From Rhizobium esperanzae (GTDB lineage: Bacteria > Pseudomonadota > Alphaproteobacteria > Rhizobiales > Rhizobiaceae), in the NCBI RefSeq assembly GCF_014197615.1, contig NZ_JACIFY010000021.1, positions 1 to 64,000 on the forward strand: 64,000 nt of DNA, in the 5' to 3' direction. Positions 54,044-63,561 of the stretch are shown here, piece by piece (the stretch's first letter is position 1; each line of letters begins with the position of its first letter). The position numbers and the translations under genes are program-made. The notes under the pieces are model-generated. The model did no database searches. It saw nothing but the letters and a program-made list of their open reading frames with translations, and was not told the DNA's origin.

Positions 54044-54631
54044 TCAAATCACCACTACCCGAGTACCCACCGGGACGCGATTGAAGAGATCAACGATGTT
54101 TGCGTTGGTCATCCGTATACAACCATTTGAAACAGCCTGACCGATCGACCAGGGCTCATTCGTCCCGTGCACACGGAACAGGGTGTCTTGCCCGCCTTGA
54201 TAAAGATATAGCGCTGCAGCGCCAAGCGGATTAAGCGGTCCACCGGGAACGCCATTGGCATATTGCGCCAGTCGCGGCTTGCGCAGCATCATGTCCTCGG
54301 TCGGCCTCCAAGAGGGCCACTCCGCTTTCCGCCCGATGATTGCTTCGCCCTTAAAGCTTAGACCCTCCTGACCGACGGCGATACCATAGCGTGTCGCCCG
54401 TCCGCCGGACTCTACGTAGTAGAGAAATCGTTCCCCGGTGTTAACTATGACGGTACCTGGCGCTTCCCACCCGTAGTAAGCTACCTCCTGTTTGCGATAG
54501 CGCGGATTTTGATCGGGATCACCAGCGAAGACGGACCTTATCGTCCAGTCTTCCGGAGCGCCACATCCAGAAACTATAGTTGCAAGTCCACCCAACACGA
54601 TTGCCCGGCGCGTAATGTGGTCTATCCCCAT
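54044..54631 (-). CDS. L,D-transpeptidase (YkuD/ErfK family)
   Basis: A 195-residue envelope enzyme. A signal with RRAIVLGGLATIVSGC shows a lipobox and a preceding Arg-Arg. The YkuD domain has the catalytic HGTNEP and SNGCIRMTN segments near the C-terminus, followed by VDLFNRVPVGTRVVV. It forms 3-3 peptidoglycan cross-links or attaches proteins to peptidoglycan. The ATG at 54631 is preferred; one at 54691 would place 20 residues before the signal. Confidence 0.88.
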   Translation of the reverse strand: MGIDHITRRAIVLGGLATIVSGCGAPEDWTIRSVFAGDPDQNPRYRKQEVAYYGWEAPGTVIVNTGERFLYYVESGGRATRYGIAVGQEGLSFKGEAIIGRKAEWPSWRPTEDMMLRKPRLAQYANGVPGGPLNPLGAAALYLYQGGQDTLFRVHGTNEPWSIGQAVSNGCIRMTNANIVDLFNRVPVGTRVVVI

Positions 54632-54808
54632 TCCACTTGCTGCCTTCTTACTCTCTCTCCGCAAGCTATCATTGCAGAATACGCCGACCATGCCAAGTGA
54701 TGGTCCTGTAACGGCATTTTTTGAATTATAGGCTATTCGCTTGCGATGTGTTGTTATCTTATCAAGGAAGTGCGATGAGCCTCACGTTGCGGTGACAAGG
54801 ACCAGCGA

Positions 54809-55564
54809 ATGAAACTTGGCCTTCAGGGAAAGATTGCGGTTGTGACCGGCGGAGCTTCAGGAATAGGGGCCGCAATATGCCGACAGCTTGGCGGCGAAGG
54901 TGTGGGCGTGGTGATCGCCGATATCAACCTGGCTGGGGCAAACCGCGTTGCACAAGAGATTCGCTTGGAAGGTGGCATCGCTTTCCCCTTCTTTGCCGAC
55001 GTCACCGACCCCGTTTCGGTGGAGCAATTGATCGCCTTCGCTGAAGTGGAATGCGGAGGGATCAATCTGGCCGTCAACAACGCGGGAATTCGCGGCCCGC
55101 ATAAAGCGACGAGAGACTATCCGATCGATGAGTGGCATCGGGTGATCAAAGTCAATCTCGATGGGGTTTTTTACTGCATGAAAAGCGAGATCGCAGCGAT
55201 GATGGCACGCGGCGGCGGAGCAATTGTCAACGTTTCATCCATTTTAGGCGCTGTTGGCTTACCGTTAACATCAGCTTACACAGCCGCCAAACACGGCGTA
55301 CTCGGACTGACAAAAGCCGCAGCCCTTGAATATGCCAGGTTTGGAATCCGCCTGAACGTTGTCGGGCCGGGCTGGATCGAAACGCCGTTGCTGACAGAAC
55401 AACAGGAACTTCCGATGCAGAAAAAAATCGAGTCCCTCCAACCGATGGGCCGGCGCGGCAAACCCGAGGAGGTTGCAGCCCTCGTCTGCTTCCTTCTCTC
55501 CGAGCAGGCGAGTTTCATCACAGGTAGCTACCATGCGGTCGATGGGGCCTACACCGCGCACTAA
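54809..55564 (+). CDS. SDR family NAD(P)-dependent oxidoreductase
   Basis: A 251-residue classical SDR with VTGGASGIGAAICRQL (residues 13-28), NNAGIRGPH, catalytic YTAAKHG near residue 155 and the C-terminal GSYHAVDGAYTAH. AAGGA precedes the ATG. It resembles 3-oxoacyl-ACP reductase/2,5-dichloro-cyclohexadiene-diol dehydrogenase-like SDRs; the substrate is unknown. It is monocistronic, at the right edge of the islet. Confidence 0.88.
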   Translation: MKLGLQGKIAVVTGGASGIGAAICRQLGGEGVGVVIADINLAGANRVAQEIRLEGGIAFPFFADVTDPVSVEQLIAFAEVECGGINLAVNNAGIRGPHKATRDYPIDEWHRVIKVNLDGVFYCMKSEIAAMMARGGGAIVNVSSILGAVGLPLTSAYTAAKHGVLGLTKAAALEYARFGIRLNVVGPGWIETPLLTEQQELPMQKKIESLQPMGRRGKPEEVAALVCFLLSEQASFITGSYHAVDGAYTAH

Positions 55565-55620
55565 GTGCAAAGGCCGCTAGCGCAGCCTCGACCAGGGCAC
55601 GAATCCGCGCAATCAACTCG

Positions 55621-55726
55621 CTAAAGCATTTCCGCTTTTCTTCGAATCGCGAAAATGCTCTATCTCTTTGTTTTTACGCAATTCCTGACGCAAAACCGCT
55701 TCACACTTTTGCTGGAATTGCTCTAG
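55621..55726. repeat. Dispersed ~105 bp rhizobial repeat, copy B
   Basis: The reverse complement of this stretch aligns with 7964-8070 from CTAGAGCA to GCTTTAG. Internal landmarks are TTTTTACGCA and CCGCTTCACACTTTTGC. The gmk stop (TAG, 55725-55723) is formed by the end of the repeat. It lies between the islet SDR and the core gmk gene. Confidence 0.75.
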
Positions 55727-56385
55727 AGCGACGGCGTCTCTTCCAGCAATTCGCGGACGAAGTCGAACATGCCGTGGCGGCGGTCGCGACGCAGGCGTTC
55801 TGCCTTGACGATCGACTGGACGGCGTCGAAGGCGGCGTTGAGGTCGTCGTTGACGATGACGTAGTCGTATTCGCGCCAGTGGGCGATCTCGGCGCGGCTG
55901 TTGGCGAGGCGCGTCTGGATGACCTCCTCGGAATCCTCGGCACGGCGGTGCAGCCGCGACTGCAGCTCGGTCATGGTCGGCGGCAGCACGAAGATCGAAA
56001 CCACGTCGGCCGACATCTTCTCCTGCAATTGCTGGGCACCCTGCCAGTCGATATCGAACAGCATGTCACGGCCTTCGGCCATGGCCTGCTCGACCGGTTC
56101 GCGCGGCGTGCCGTAGAAATTGCCATGCACCTCGGCCCATTCGAGCAGCGCGTCGCTGTCGCGCATCCGCTCGAACTCGCGCACGCTCTTGAAGTGGTAA
56201 TGCACGTCCTCGATTTCGCTCGGGCGGCGCTGGCGCGTGGTGACGCTGACGGAGAGGCCGATTTGCCTGTCCTTCTCCAGCAGCGTGCGCGCGATAGTGG
56301 ACTTGCCGGCGCCGGACGGCGACGAGATGACGAGCATCAGACCGCGGCGGGCGATCTGCACGGGCGAGGATTTCGCCGGTTTCAT
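55723..56385 (-). CDS. gmk: Guanylate kinase
   Basis: A 220-residue GMP kinase with P-loop [14 protein letters not shown] (residues 20-33), [18 protein letters not shown] and [10 protein letters not shown]. It sits three bases after the YicC gene on the minus strand, a widespread pairing. The end of the coding region runs into a dispersed repeat. Confidence 0.96.
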   Translation of the reverse strand: MKPAKSSPVQIARRGLMLVISSPSGAGKSTIARTLLEKDRQIGLSVSVTTRQRRPSEIEDVHYHFKSVREFERMRDSDALLEWAEVHGNFYGTPREPVEQAMAEGRDMLFDIDWQGAQQLQEKMSADVVSIFVLPPTMTELQSRLHRRAEDSEEVIQTRLANSRAEIAHWREYDYVIVNDDLNAAFDAVQSIVKAERLRRDRRHGMFDFVRELLEETPSL

Positions 56386-56388
56386 GTC

Positions 56389-57276
56389 TTACTCCAAATT
56401 CTGGACCTGCTCGCGGAACTGGTCGATGACGACTTTCAACTCGATGCCGGCAGCGGTGACCGCCGAGGCATTCGACTTCGAGCAGATGGTATTCGATTCG
56501 CGGTTAAATTCCTGTGCAAGGAAGTCCAGCCGGCGGCCGGCCGGGCCATCTTTCACCAGGAGATCGCGCGCTGCGGCGACGTGCGCCTTCAGACGATCGA
56601 TTTCCTCGCGCAGATCCGCTTTGGTCGCCAGCAATGCGGCTTCGGCATGCAGCCTGTCGCGGTCGAGCGCGGCCATGCCGTCCATCAACGCGGCAACCTG
56701 CGCGGCAAGCCGCGCAGCGATCTCCTGCGGCGAACGCGAAGGATCGGCCTCGATCGCCCGTGTCAGGCCTTCGATCGTCGTGACATGGTCGTGCAGAATG
56801 CGGGTCAGCGCCGAGCCTTCCTGTTCCCGCATCGCTCTCAGATCGGAAAGTGCTGCCAGCAGGCCGGCAGCGATATCGGCGTCACGGGCGGCGAGCGCCT
56901 CTTCGCCGTCCTCCCCTTCGCGGAATTCGACGATCCCACGCACCAGAAGCAGCGTATCGAGCTTCAGCGGCGACGGATCGATGATACCGTCCAATTGCTC
57001 GCGCATGGCAAGCACGGCGGCGAGTGCCTGCCTGTTGAGCACGGCTTCGAAGCGGTTCTCGTCGGCGGTGACGGATAAGGATGCCTGCAGATTGCCGCGG
57101 CTGAAACTTTCGCCGGCCAGGCGGCGCACCTCTGCCTCCATGCGTTCGAGGCCGGGCGGCAGGCGCAGCCGCAGGTCGAGGCCCTTGCCGTTGACCGAGC
57201 GCAACTCCCATGCCCAGCGCCAGCGGCCGCTCGTTCCCTCGCGCCGCGCAAAACCGGTCATGGACTGCAAAGCCAT
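56389..57276 (-). CDS. YicC family endoribonuclease-like protein
   Basis: A 295-residue YicC protein with MALQSMTGFARREG at the start, the ELRSVNGKGLDLRLRLP segment and the C-terminal GRRLDFLAQEFNRESNTICS followed by KSN. E. coli YicC is a ribonuclease acting in small-RNA turnover. It is co-directional with mltG (19 bases upstream) and gmk (three bases downstream). Confidence 0.95.
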   Translation of the reverse strand: MALQSMTGFARREGTSGRWRWAWELRSVNGKGLDLRLRLPPGLERMEAEVRRLAGESFSRGNLQASLSVTADENRFEAVLNRQALAAVLAMREQLDGIIDPSPLKLDTLLLVRGIVEFREGEDGEEALAARDADIAAGLLAALSDLRAMREQEGSALTRILHDHVTTIEGLTRAIEADPSRSPQEIAARLAAQVAALMDGMAALDRDRLHAEAALLATKADLREEIDRLKAHVAAARDLLVKDGPAGRRLDFLAQEFNRESNTICSKSNASAVTAAGIELKVVIDQFREQVQNLE

Positions 57277-57294
57277 GCGAGCCTCCAGAAAGTA

Positions 57295-58518
57295 TCAGTT
57301 GATCTTCTTTTTCTTCGGCGGCACGACGGTCGCGCCACTATCTGCCGGCTGTTCTTCCGGCTGGCCGTCGACTGCGATGTTCGGGTCGGAGCCCTTGTCG
57401 GCTTCGAGCTTGCGCCAGCGCTTGACGTTGGCATTGTGCTCCTCGAGCGTAGCGGCAAAGACATGACCGCCGGTGCCGTCAGCAACGAAATAAAGGTCCT
57501 GCGTCTTCCAGGGATTGGCGACGGCTTCGAGCGCATCCTTGCCGGGATTGGCGATCGGCGTCGGCGGCAGACCCTTGATGACATAGGTGTTGTATGGCGT
57601 GTCCCGCTTCAGATCCGACTGGTAGATCGGACGGTCGGCCGGTTTGCCGTCGCCGCCGAAGAGACCATAAATAATGGTCGGATCGGACTGCAGGCGCATG
57701 CCTTTGCCGAGCCGGTTGAGGAAAACGGAAGCGACATGGGCACGTTCGTCGGCAACGCCGGTTTCCTTTTCGACGATCGAGGCGAGCGTCACGAATTCTT
57801 CCTTGGAGCGCAGCGGCAGCGAAGAGTCGCGCTTGTCCCAGATCTGATCGACGATCTTCTGCTGGGCCGCCGCCATCTGCTGGATGATTTCCGAACGCTT
57901 GGTGCCGCGGGAGAACTTGTAGGTATCCGGGCGCAGGCTGCCCTCGGCCGGAAGGGCGGCCGGCAGATCGCCTTCCAGCACCTTATCCTCCAGCATGCGG
58001 TTGAACATCTGGCGGACCGTCAGGCCCTCAGGGAAGGAAACGGAATAGAGAATTGATTTGCCCGATTTCAGGAGCTCCATGATATCGCTCATGGAAGCTC
58101 TGGCCTTGATCTCGTATTCACCGGCCTTCAGGCTCTCGCCGGCAGAAAGATGCGTTGCGGTGAGATAGCGGAAGATGCGGGCATCGCTGATGATCGCGTT
58201 GCGCTCGAGGTTCGAGGCGATTTCGGCCAGACCAGCGCCATTGCGGATGATGAAATTGGTGTTGGTCTGCAGCGGACCGGGGTTCCGATAGGTCGATGTG
58301 GCATAGTAGAAGCCGATAATGGCGACAACGCAGACCAGAACCGCCATCGTCATGATGAAGTTCAGGAAAAGAACGACCTGCCCGCGGGCTTTCTTGGACC
58401 GTTTCGGCGGTTCCGGAACACGCTCCGGACGCAGGGCTTCGCTCGGCGACTTCGGGATGATCGGTCCCTTCTGTCCTTGCGTCTCGTTGCTCTGGTTCGT
58501 CGTATCGCTCACCGGCAA
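57295..58518 (-). CDS. mltG: Endolytic murein transglycosylase MltG
   Basis: A 407-residue membrane-anchored enzyme: cytoplasmic N-terminus (about 50 residues), one membrane helix (VVLFLNFIMTMAVLVCVVAI) and a periplasmic YceG domain with the catalytic ASIVEKETGV and LQSDPTIIYGL. MltG cuts new glycan strands and sets their length. It lies between fabF and yicC on the minus strand. Confidence 0.95.
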   Translation of the reverse strand: MPVSDTTNQSNETQGQKGPIIPKSPSEALRPERVPEPPKRSKKARGQVVLFLNFIMTMAVLVCVVAIIGFYYATSTYRNPGPLQTNTNFIIRNGAGLAEIASNLERNAIISDARIFRYLTATHLSAGESLKAGEYEIKARASMSDIMELLKSGKSILYSVSFPEGLTVRQMFNRMLEDKVLEGDLPAALPAEGSLRPDTYKFSRGTKRSEIIQQMAAAQQKIVDQIWDKRDSSLPLRSKEEFVTLASIVEKETGVADERAHVASVFLNRLGKGMRLQSDPTIIYGLFGGDGKPADRPIYQSDLKRDTPYNTYVIKGLPPTPIANPGKDALEAVANPWKTQDLYFVADGTGGHVFAATLEEHNANVKRWRKLEADKGSDPNIAVDGQPEEQPADSGATVVPPKKKKIN

Positions 58519-58656
58519 TCCTCTAAAACTTGACCCTCACTTCGCTATTTCGCGAAGCAATGCGGCAAAAGCAGGTTCTGCCGCCGTTCAACGGCGCCGT
58601 CGCCGGTCGTTATGCTCCCGCACGCCCACGCGACGCAACACAGGGAACCGGCCGTT

Positions 58657-58684
58657 GCGGCGTAAGGGACACCCGTTACGCCGC
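58657..58684 (-). terminator. Hairpin downstream of fabF
   Basis: GCGGCGTAA (58657-58665) and TTACGCCGC (58676-58684) form a perfect nine-base stem with a ten-base loop, 10 bases after the fabF stop. No T run follows on the minus strand, so it may attenuate or stabilise the message, with read-through to mltG. Confidence 0.45.
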
Positions 58685-58694
58685 GCAGGACTTT

Positions 58695-59957
58695 TTATTG
58701 CGCGTAACGGCGCAGGAGGAGTGACGCGTTCGTGCCGCCGAACCCGAACGAGTTGGACAGCGCCACATTGATTTCTCGCTCACGCGCCTTGTGCGGAACA
58801 AGATCGATCGCCGTCTCGCGTTCGGGATTGTCGAGATTGAGCGTCGGCGGCGCGACATTGTCGCGGATGGCGAGCGTGGTGAAGATCGCCTCGATCGCAC
58901 CGGCAGCACCGAGAAGATGTCCGGTCGCCGACTTGGTCGAGGACATGGAGATCTTCGACGCCGCATTGCCGACCAGCCGCTCGACAGCGCCGAGTTCGAT
59001 CGTGTCGGCCATGGTCGAGGTGCCGTGGGCGTTGATGTAATCGATATCGGCCGGCGTCAGCCCGGCGCGCCTCAGCGCCATCGCCATGCAGCGGCCGGCG
59101 CCCTCGCCGTCTTCGGAGGGCGCGGTGATGTGATAGGCGTCGCCCGACAGGCCGTAGCCGACGATTTCCGCGTAGATCTTGGCGCCGCGAGCCTTGGCGT
59201 GTTCCAGTTCCTCGAGCACGACGATGCCGGCGCCCTCGCCCATGACGAAGCCGTCGCGGTCGCGGTCATAGGGGCGCGAAGCCTTCTGCGGATCGTCGTT
59301 GTGCTGGGTCGACAGCGCCTTGCAGGCGGCAAAACCGGCGAGCGAAATGCGGCTGACGGGGGATTCCGTACCGCCGGCGACCATGACGTCGGCATCGCCC
59401 AGCGCGATCAGCCGCGCGGCGTCGCCGATCGCATGCGCGCCTGTCGAGCAGGCGGTGACGACCGAATGATTGGGTCCGCGCAGCTTGTGGCGGATCGAGA
59501 CCTGGCCGGAGACGAGATTGATCAGGCGGCCGGGAATGAAGAAGGGGGAGATGCGGCGCGGGCCCTTGTCGCGCAGGGTGTAACCTGCCTCGACAATGCC
59601 TTCGATGCCGCCGATGCCGGAGCCGATCAGCACGCCGGTGGCGATCTGGTCCTCATCGGTCTCGGGATGCCAGCCGGCATCGGCGAGCGCCATGTCGGCG
59701 GCGGCCATGCCGTAGATGATAAAGGGGTCGACCTTGCGCTGCTCTTTCGGCTCCATCCACTGATCGACATTGAAGGTGCCGTCGGTGCCGTCGCCGATCG
59801 GAATGCGGCAGGCGATCTTGGCGGGGAGGTCGTCGACCTCGAACTCGGTGACGAGGCGGGCGCCGTTCTGGCCGGCAAGCAGCCGGGACCACGTCACCTC
59901 GGTTCCGCATCCCAAGGGTGACACCATGCCGGTACCTGTGATGACGACACGTCTCAT
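58695..59957 (-). CDS. fabF: Beta-ketoacyl-ACP synthase II
   Basis: A 420-residue condensing enzyme for fatty acid elongation. The catalytic triad is visible as Cys in VVTACSTGAHAIGD, His in NAHGTSTMADT and His in SATGHLLGAAGAIEA. VVITGTGMVSPLG is the usual N-terminus. It lies downstream of acpP and before mltG in the conserved fab block. Confidence 0.97.
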   Translation of the reverse strand: MRRVVITGTGMVSPLGCGTEVTWSRLLAGQNGARLVTEFEVDDLPAKIACRIPIGDGTDGTFNVDQWMEPKEQRKVDPFIIYGMAAADMALADAGWHPETDEDQIATGVLIGSGIGGIEGIVEAGYTLRDKGPRRISPFFIPGRLINLVSGQVSIRHKLRGPNHSVVTACSTGAHAIGDAARLIALGDADVMVAGGTESPVSRISLAGFAACKALSTQHNDDPQKASRPYDRDRDGFVMGEGAGIVVLEELEHAKARGAKIYAEIVGYGLSGDAYHITAPSEDGEGAGRCMAMALRRAGLTPADIDYINAHGTSTMADTIELGAVERLVGNAASKISMSSTKSATGHLLGAAGAIEAIFTTLAIRDNVAPPTLNLDNPERETAIDLVPHKAREREINVALSNSFGFGGTNASLLLRRYAQ

Positions 59958-60004
59958 CGCGTGCTTCCCCCCGTCTCTTATGTTCTATGGAGAAATATGC
60001 CGAA

Positions 60005-60040
60005 AAGAAAAGGGCGGACTCCTGGCCCGCCCTTTCTCAA
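60005..60040 (-). terminator. Rho-independent terminator between acpP and fabF
   Basis: On the minus strand AAAGGGCGG pairs with CCGCCCTTT (60035-60027 with 60017-60009) over a nine-base loop and is followed by TCTTTTC. It would end most acpP transcripts, raising acpP mRNA over fabF. Confidence 0.75.
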
Positions 60041-60050
60041 AATCACAGGA

Positions 60051-60287
60051 TCAGGCCTGGGCCTTCTCGATAAACTTCACGGCATCGCCGACCGTCAGGA
60101 TCGAGTCAGCAGCGTCGTCAGGAATTTCAACGCCGAATTCTTCTTCGAAAGCCATGACCAGTTCGACCGTGTCGAGCGAGTCAGCGCCCAGATCGTCGAT
60201 AAAGCTGGCGCTCTCGACGACCTTGTCGGCATCGACGCCAAGATGATCAATAACAATTTTCTTTACGCGTTCTGCGATATCGCTCAT
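60051..60287 (-). CDS. acpP: Acyl carrier protein
   Basis: A 78-residue acidic carrier with the phosphopantetheine attachment serine in [19 protein letters not shown]. It supplies acyl intermediates for FabF, FabG and FabD encoded around it. A 287-base gap upstream separates it from fabG and should hold its own promoter; a terminator follows. Confidence 0.98.
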   Translation of the reverse strand: MSDIAERVKKIVIDHLGVDADKVVESASFIDDLGADSLDTVELVMAFEEEFGVEIPDDAADSILTVGDAVKFIEKAQA

Positions 60288-60574
60288 GTCGGTTTCCTCG
60301 ACCTTATGTCCTGATCGGAATGCCGTTGCGGCACCCCTACCCTGTTTCAGCCTGCGATGCTTTCAGACATCCTCGGCAAACTCGTTTACCCGGCTTCAGA
60401 GAGGTCCCAGGCTTGCGAAAAGCCCGCCGGTCCGTCTGCTTTCTCGGGACGACTGCTGACAGTCATTGGCCCGCTTAACATGCTTTATGCCTGCCGCAAA
60501 GCCAGAAAATCAACGGTTCGTGATTGCTCAACATGCTATTGGCGGAAATATCCCCATGCCGGCGGTTTGTCGTT

Positions 60575-61312
60575 TCAGATCATCGCCATGCCGCCGTTTA
60601 CGTGCAGCGTCTGGCCCGTCATATAGGCAGCCTCGGAGGAGGCGAGATAGGCGACCGCCGAAGCAACCTCGCCGCCCGTGCCCATGCGCTTCATCGGGAT
60701 CGCCCCCATGATCGCTTCCTTCTGCTTGTCGTTCAGCTTGCCGGTCATGGCGCTTTCGATGAAGCCGGGCGCCACGCAGTTGACCGTCACGTTGCGGGTG
60801 GCGATTTCCTGCGCCAGCGACTTGGTGAAGCCGATCATGCCGGCCTTGGAGGCGCAATAATTGGCCTGCCCCGGATTGCCGGTGACGCCGACGACGGAGG
60901 TGATGTTGATGATGCGGCCATAGCGGCGGCGCATCATCGGATGCGTCAATTCGCGCGTCAGGCGGAAGGTCGACGTCAGGTTCACTTCGAGAACCGCGTC
61001 CCAATCCTCGTCGCTCATCCGCACGAACAGGCCGTCGCGGGTGATGCCGGCATTGTTGACGAGGATATCGACACCCTCGAGTTCGGCTTCGGCCTTCTGG
61101 CCGAGCGCCTTGACCTCATCGCGGTCGGAGAGGTTTGCCGGGAAGATCTTGACGCGCTCGCCGAGTTCTGCCGCCAGCGCTTCCAGCTTCTCGACGCGGG
61201 TGCCGTGCAGGCCGACGATGGCGCCCTGCTTATGAAGAAGGCGGGCGATTTCTTCGCCGATACCACCCGATGCACCGGTGACGAGAGCCTTGCGGCCGGA
61301 AAGATCGAGCAT
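60575..61312 (-). CDS. fabG: 3-oxoacyl-ACP reductase
   Basis: A 245-residue SDR that reduces 3-oxoacyl-ACP: VTGASGGIGEEIARLL near the start, NNAGITRDGLFVRM, and catalytic YCASKAGMIGFTKSLA. The ATG at 61312 has AAGGA eight bases upstream; an upstream in-frame codon at 61342 has no support. It follows fabD by 30 bases. Confidence 0.97.
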   Translation of the reverse strand: MLDLSGRKALVTGASGGIGEEIARLLHKQGAIVGLHGTRVEKLEALAAELGERVKIFPANLSDRDEVKALGQKAEAELEGVDILVNNAGITRDGLFVRMSDEDWDAVLEVNLTSTFRLTRELTHPMMRRRYGRIINITSVVGVTGNPGQANYCASKAGMIGFTKSLAQEIATRNVTVNCVAPGFIESAMTGKLNDKQKEAIMGAIPMKRMGTGGEVASAVAYLASSEAAYMTGQTLHVNGGMAMI

Positions 61313-61342
61313 GGAAGCGTTCCTTATATCTGGAGATAGCAA

Positions 61343-62287
61343 TCAGGCCATGAGGGCGGCGACGGCCGCGTCGATATCCGCCGGACCGTTGACGGAGATG
61401 CCGTTGATCGTCTTGTCGATGCGGCGGGCAAGGCCGGTCAGCACCTTGCCGGAGCCGAGTTCATAAAGCGTCGTCACGCCATTGCCGGCGAACCATTCCA
61501 CCGTCTCGCGCCAGCGGACCTGACCGGTCACCTGCTCGACCAGGAGGCCGGCGATCTCGTTGGCGCCGGTCACCGGGGCCGCGCGGACATTGGCGATCAG
61601 GGGCACGACGGGATCGGACTTGGCAACCGTTGCCAGCGCCGCGCGCATGGCCTCGGCCGCAGGGGCCATTAGCTTGGAATGGAAGGGAGCGGAAACCGGC
61701 AGCAGGATGGCGCGCTTGGCGCCCTTGTCGGTCGCAAGGCCGGCGGCTTTTTCGACGGCTGCCTTCTCGCCCGAAATGACGATCTGGCCGCCGCCATTAT
61801 CGTTGGCGATCTGACAGGCGCCGGTGGCGGCCGCTTCCTCGCAGACGGCAACGACATCGGCATGTTCGAGGCCGATGATCGCGGCCATGGCGCCGACGCC
61901 GACGGGCACAGCCGCCTGCATGGCATTGCCGCGAATGCGCAGCAGCCGCGCGGTATCGGCAAGCGAAAAGGTGCCGGCGGCGCAGAGCGCCGAATATTCG
62001 CCGAGCGAGTGGCCGGCGACGTAGGCGACCTTGGACTTCAGATCCAGCCCCTTGGCTTCGAGAACGCGGACAACGGCGATCGAGACGGCCATCAGCGCCG
62101 GCTGGGCGTTGGCCGTCAGGGTCAAAGTGTCCTCGGGACCGTTGAACATGACGTCGGAAAGCTTTTCACCGAGCGCCTCATCGACCTCGTCGAAAACGGC
62201 GCGGGCTTCGGCGAAATTCTCGGCCAAGTCCTTGCCCATGCCGACGGCCTGACTGCCCTGACCGGGAAAAGTGAAAGCGATGGTCAT
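61343..62287 (-). CDS. fabD: Malonyl-CoA-ACP transacylase
   Basis: A 314-residue transacylase with FTFPGQGSQAVGMG at the start and the nucleophile serine in AGHSLGEYSAL (near residue 92). It loads malonyl groups onto AcpP. The ATG at 62287 has AGGG at suitable spacing; one at 62293 is too close to it. Confidence 0.97.
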   Translation of the reverse strand: MTIAFTFPGQGSQAVGMGKDLAENFAEARAVFDEVDEALGEKLSDVMFNGPEDTLTLTANAQPALMAVSIAVVRVLEAKGLDLKSKVAYVAGHSLGEYSALCAAGTFSLADTARLLRIRGNAMQAAVPVGVGAMAAIIGLEHADVVAVCEEAAATGACQIANDNGGGQIVISGEKAAVEKAAGLATDKGAKRAILLPVSAPFHSKLMAPAAEAMRAALATVAKSDPVVPLIANVRAAPVTGANEIAGLLVEQVTGQVRWRETVEWFAGNGVTTLYELGSGKVLTGLARRIDKTINGISVNGPADIDAAVAALMA

Positions 62288-62517
62288 GTTCATGTCCCTG
62301 GCTCTTGCCCCTGATTGCGCCCCTTGAGGCTGTTTTGCCTCCAATTGACATTCTTTCCGGCAGAGTCAAGTGGCGGCCCGTTCTGCGCAAAGCCTTTCGC
62401 ACACGCGCAAAAGCCAGGTTTTTGCTCTTGCGCTCCGCCAAATCGAGCCTAGATTTGCCCCATCCTTCCCAAGGCTTCAGCTCCCTCCCAAGGCTTCACC
62501 TCTCTCAAGGTTTTCTC

Positions 62518-63561
62518 ATGAAGTACAAAACACTAGGCCGCACCGACATTTCCGTTTCAGAGATTTGCCTTGGCACCATGACATGGGGCTCGCAGAACAG
62601 CGAAACCGACGCGCATGCGCAGATGGATTACGCCGTCGAAAAGGGCGTCAACTTCTTCGATACAGCCGAACTCTACCCGACCACCCCGCTTTCGGCCGAA
62701 ACGCAGGGCTGGACCGAAGACTATATCGGCAGCTGGTTCGGCAAATCCGGCAAGCGTGGAGATATCGTGCTCGCCACCAAGGTCGCCGGCCGCGGCCGCG
62801 ACTATATACGCGGTGGCGAAGGCGCGGATGCGAAGAATATCCGCCTGGCGCTCGAAGCCAGCCTGAAGCGGCTGAAGACCGATTATATCGACCTCTACCA
62901 GGTCCACTGGCCGAACCGCGGCCATTTCCATTTCCGCCAGAACTGGAGCTACAATCCCTTCAATCAGGATCGCGACAAGGCCGTCGCCAACATGCTCGAC
63001 ATCCTGGAGACGCTGGGCGCGCTGGTGAAGGAAGGTAAGATCCGGGCGATCGGCCTTTCCAACGAAACCACCTGGGGCATCCAGAAATATCTGACGCTAT
63101 CGGAACAGAAGAGCCTGCCGCGCGTGGCCAGCGTCCAGAACGAATACAATCTGCTCTACCGCCATTTCGACCTCGATCTCGCCGAACTCTCGCATCACGA
63201 GGATGTCGGGCTGCTCGCCTATTCGCCCCTCGCCGGCGGCATCCTCACCGGAAAATATGTCGACGGCGGCAGGCCGAAGGGGTCGCGCGGCTCGATCAAC
63301 CCCGATATCGGCGGCCGCCTGCAGCCATTGCAGGAACCGGCGACCAAAGCCTATCTGCAGATCGCCCGCAAATTCGGCCTCGACCCGGCGGCCATGGCGC
63401 TTGCCTTCTGCCTGTCCAGGCCCTTCATGGCGTCGGCCATCATCGGTGCCACCTCGATGGAGCAGTTGAAAATCGATATCGGCGCGGCCGACCTGACGCT
63501 TTCGGACGAGGTGCTCACGGAGATTGCCAAGGTGCACCGGCAGTATCCGCTGACGCTGTAA
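62518..63561 (+). CDS. Aldo/keto reductase, Tas-like
   Basis: A 347-residue NADPH-dependent aldo/keto reductase. The catalytic residues are in FFDTAELYP (Asp and Tyr), ATKVAGRGR (Lys) and YQVHWPNR (His). The TTPLSAETQGWTEDYIGSW segment is typical of the Tas subgroup. Homology begins at MKYKTLGRTDISVS (62518). Substrate unknown. Confidence 0.92.
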   Translation: MKYKTLGRTDISVSEICLGTMTWGSQNSETDAHAQMDYAVEKGVNFFDTAELYPTTPLSAETQGWTEDYIGSWFGKSGKRGDIVLATKVAGRGRDYIRGGEGADAKNIRLALEASLKRLKTDYIDLYQVHWPNRGHFHFRQNWSYNPFNQDRDKAVANMLDILETLGALVKEGKIRAIGLSNETTWGIQKYLTLSEQKSLPRVASVQNEYNLLYRHFDLDLAELSHHEDVGLLAYSPLAGGILTGKYVDGGRPKGSRGSINPDIGGRLQPLQEPATKAYLQIARKFGLDPAAMALAFCLSRPFMASAIIGATSMEQLKIDIGAADLTLSDEVLTEIAKVHRQYPLTL

